Shown piece after piece: positions 62,640 to 64,000 of a stretch of 64,000 nucleotides of DNA (the stretch's first letter is position 1; each line of letters opens with the position of its first letter). Position numbers and translations under genes: made by a program. The stretch is from Rummeliibacillus suwonensis (GTDB taxonomy: Bacteria > Bacillota > Bacilli > Bacillales_A > Planococcaceae). A model generated the notes under the pieces. It was not told the origin of the DNA and ran no database searches. It saw only the letters and a list, made by a program, of their open reading frames with translations. The stretch is from positions 2,877,269-2,941,268 of the forward strand of contig NZ_VCBL01000001.1 of NCBI RefSeq assembly GCF_007896435.1. Reading direction: 5' to 3'.

Positions 62640-64000
62640 TTATTTCTCCACTCTTGACATCAAGACAACACACTCCACATGCCCGGTATGCGGAAACATA
62701 TCCACTGGCTGCACCTCCTGTGTCTGATAACCACCGTCTTCTAAAATCCGCAAGTCTCTTGCTAGTGTTGCTGGGTTGCAGGAGACGTAAACAATGCGCT
62801 TTGGGCGCTGTTCTAAAATGGTCTTCAATAGGGATTCGTCGCAGCCTTTTCTTGGTGGGTCGACCATCAAGACGTCTGCGTTTTTGCCTTCTTTGTACCA
62901 GCGCGGGATGACTTCTTCGGCTGGACCTGCTTCAAAATAAGTATTGTCTAATCCGTTTAGTTTGGCGTTGCGTTTGGCGTCTTCGATGGCTTGTGGGACG
63001 ATTTCGACGCCCATGACGTATTTTGCTTTTTTCGCCATGAAGAGTGAGATGGTGCCGATTCCACAGTAGGCATCAATCACGGTTTCTTTGCCTGTTAGTT
63101 GCGCATAGTCAAGGGCTTGTTTGTACAAGACCTCTGTTTGAATGGGGTTGACTTGATAGAAGGATCGGGCTGAAATTTCAAAGCGAACACCGCCGATATG
63201 GTCTTCGATCGTGTCTTGTCCCCACAGATGGATGGTTTCATTGCCAAAAATAACATTTGTGGTTTCAGGATTAATATTTTGCATGATTGATGTTACATTT
63301 GGGACAAGCTTACGAATAAGGGCTATCGCTTCCTCTGCTTGTGGGAATTTACGTTTTTTTGTGACTAAAACGACCATCACTTCACCAGTTGCTCGAGCTT
63401 TTCTTACAACTACATGGCGTAGCATCCCTTGTTTCGTTTGCTCGTTGTATGGTTTGATGCCTAATTTCCAAAGACGTGGTTTTAAACCTGCTAAAATGGC
63501 ATCTGCCTCTGGTGTTTGGATAAGACAGCGGTCTGTATCGACGATGGCATGGGATTTTGTTTTATAAAAACCTGCAATAGGTGCATCCCCGTTCAAACCG
63601 AATGGGATTTGTGCTTTGTTTCGATAGTGCCAAGGGTTGTCCATTCCTTTTACCGGATGAACAGGTGCATCTATTTTGCCGATGCGCTTCATGACATCGC
63701 GAACCATTTTTTCCTTCCATTTTAGCTGTGCCTTATAAGAAAGATGTTGCAGCTGGCAACCACCACACTGAGAAAATACGGGACATGGGGCATCTACTCG
63801 ATCTGGTGAAGCCACTTCAATTTCCACAATTTTGGCAAAGCCATAGTTTTTTAATGTTTTTAAGACATGGACTTTTGCTTTTTCATCAGGCAGTCCACCT
63901 TGGATAAAAAGTGGATAACCATCTACTTTGGCGACACCTGCGCCATCATGTGTTAAATCTTCTATATCAACCGACAATTGGTCATTTTTCTTTACTGGTG
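62640..64000 (-). CDS. rlmCD: 23S rRNA (uracil-5-)-methyltransferase RlmCD family, 5' end outside window
   Basis: 453 codons visible. A TRAM-like N-terminus (DIEDLTHDGAGVAKVDGYPL), the [4Fe-4S] Cys set APCPVFSQCGGCQLQHL, SAM site ETVIDAYCGIGTISLFMAKK, VDPPRKGCDESLL, and the catalytic Cys in VYVSCNPATLARDLRIL. The frame is still open at the right edge (PVKKNDQLSVDI). It makes m5U in 23S rRNA. A degenerate second copy lies at 25440-25645. Confidence 0.92.
   Translation of the reverse strand, partial: PVKKNDQLSVDIEDLTHDGAGVAKVDGYPLFIQGGLPDEKAKVHVLKTLKNYGFAKIVEIEVASPDRVDAPCPVFSQCGGCQLQHLSYKAQLKWKEKMVRDVMKRIGKIDAPVHPVKGMDNPWHYRNKAQIPFGLNGDAPIAGFYKTKSHAIVDTDRCLIQTPEADAILAGLKPRLWKLGIKPYNEQTKQGMLRHVVVRKARATGEVMVVLVTKKRKFPQAEEAIALIRKLVPNVTSIMQNINPETTNVIFGNETIHLWGQDTIEDHIGGVRFEISARSFYQVNPIQTEVLYKQALDYAQLTGKETVIDAYCGIGTISLFMAKKAKYVMGVEIVPQAIEDAKRNAKLNGLDNTYFEAGPAEEVIPRWYKEGKNADVLMVDPPRKGCDESLLKTILEQRPKRIVYVSCNPATLARDLRILEDGGYQTQEVQPVDMFPHTGHVECVVLMSRVEK

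Overview
The window is low-GC Gram-positive DNA. RBSs are strong (AGGAGG/GGAGGTG type), GTG and TTG starts are frequent, and there are a SAM-I riboswitch, EutV/EutW-type ethanolamine control, an LXG/YezG-type toxin locus and many Bacillales-style intergenic repeats. A Bacillaceae/Planococcaceae-like member of the Bacillales is the best guess; nothing here fixes the genus. Most host genes lie on the minus strand.

Region by region. 1-1740 (-): a membrane-anchored propeller-like protein running off the left edge, then debris of an hsdR gene. 1875-12470 (+): a complete type I restriction-modification island (half-size S subunit, hsdR, rhuM-like gene, two-TRD hsdS, hsdM). Its tyrosine recombinase is flanked by extra target-recognition-domain (TRD) cassettes, some head to head, and every cassette is bounded by the same two short site sequences: a specificity-switching system. 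A decayed second hsdM follows. 12.8-23 kb: accessory genes (TumE-like/HTH pair, DUF4256, PEP-synthase debris, YjdF-like protein, ABC exporter with an XRE-AbrB regulator, GyrI-like protein, Fic protein) separated by dispersed repeats. 23.4-32.5 kb (-): ethanolamine use without a microcompartment: eutW-eutV two-component ANTAR system, eutA, eutB, eutC, an ethanolamine-type permease, and a ClC transporter whose upstream DNA matches that of the permease. 32.8-38.9 kb (-): an LXG polymorphic-toxin locus with one long toxin gene (apparent ATC at the start position), displaced toxin tips and immunity genes (YezG, two SUKH). 40.3-47.2 kb (-): a [NiFe] hydrogenase operon hypA-hypB-hypC-hypD-hypE-cytochrome-b5-like protein-small subunit-large subunit-protease; hypA and hypB each carry an apparent single-base frameshift, and no hypF is present. 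47.9-64 kb (-): dihydrouridine synthase, SAM-riboswitch-controlled metY, two RelE/RelB-type pairs (one damaged), a TPR-dynamin-like GTPase, EcsC-family protein, a DUF262/DUF1524 GmrSD-type defence candidate and an RlmCD-family rRNA methyltransferase.

The most unusual DNA is between genes. A repeat family occurs four times, each copy being a short leader plus exactly six 21-bp units that begin CRTGGAT, next to an intrinsic terminator (a decayed fifth copy lies near 47.6 kb). A second, longer 21-bp array sits inside a MITE-like element at 39.7-40.3 kb. Several small elements have visibly truncated genes (SUKH at 57.0 kb, membrane protein at 17.2 kb, the gene ending at 52.07 kb). No tRNA, rRNA or CRISPR array was seen.
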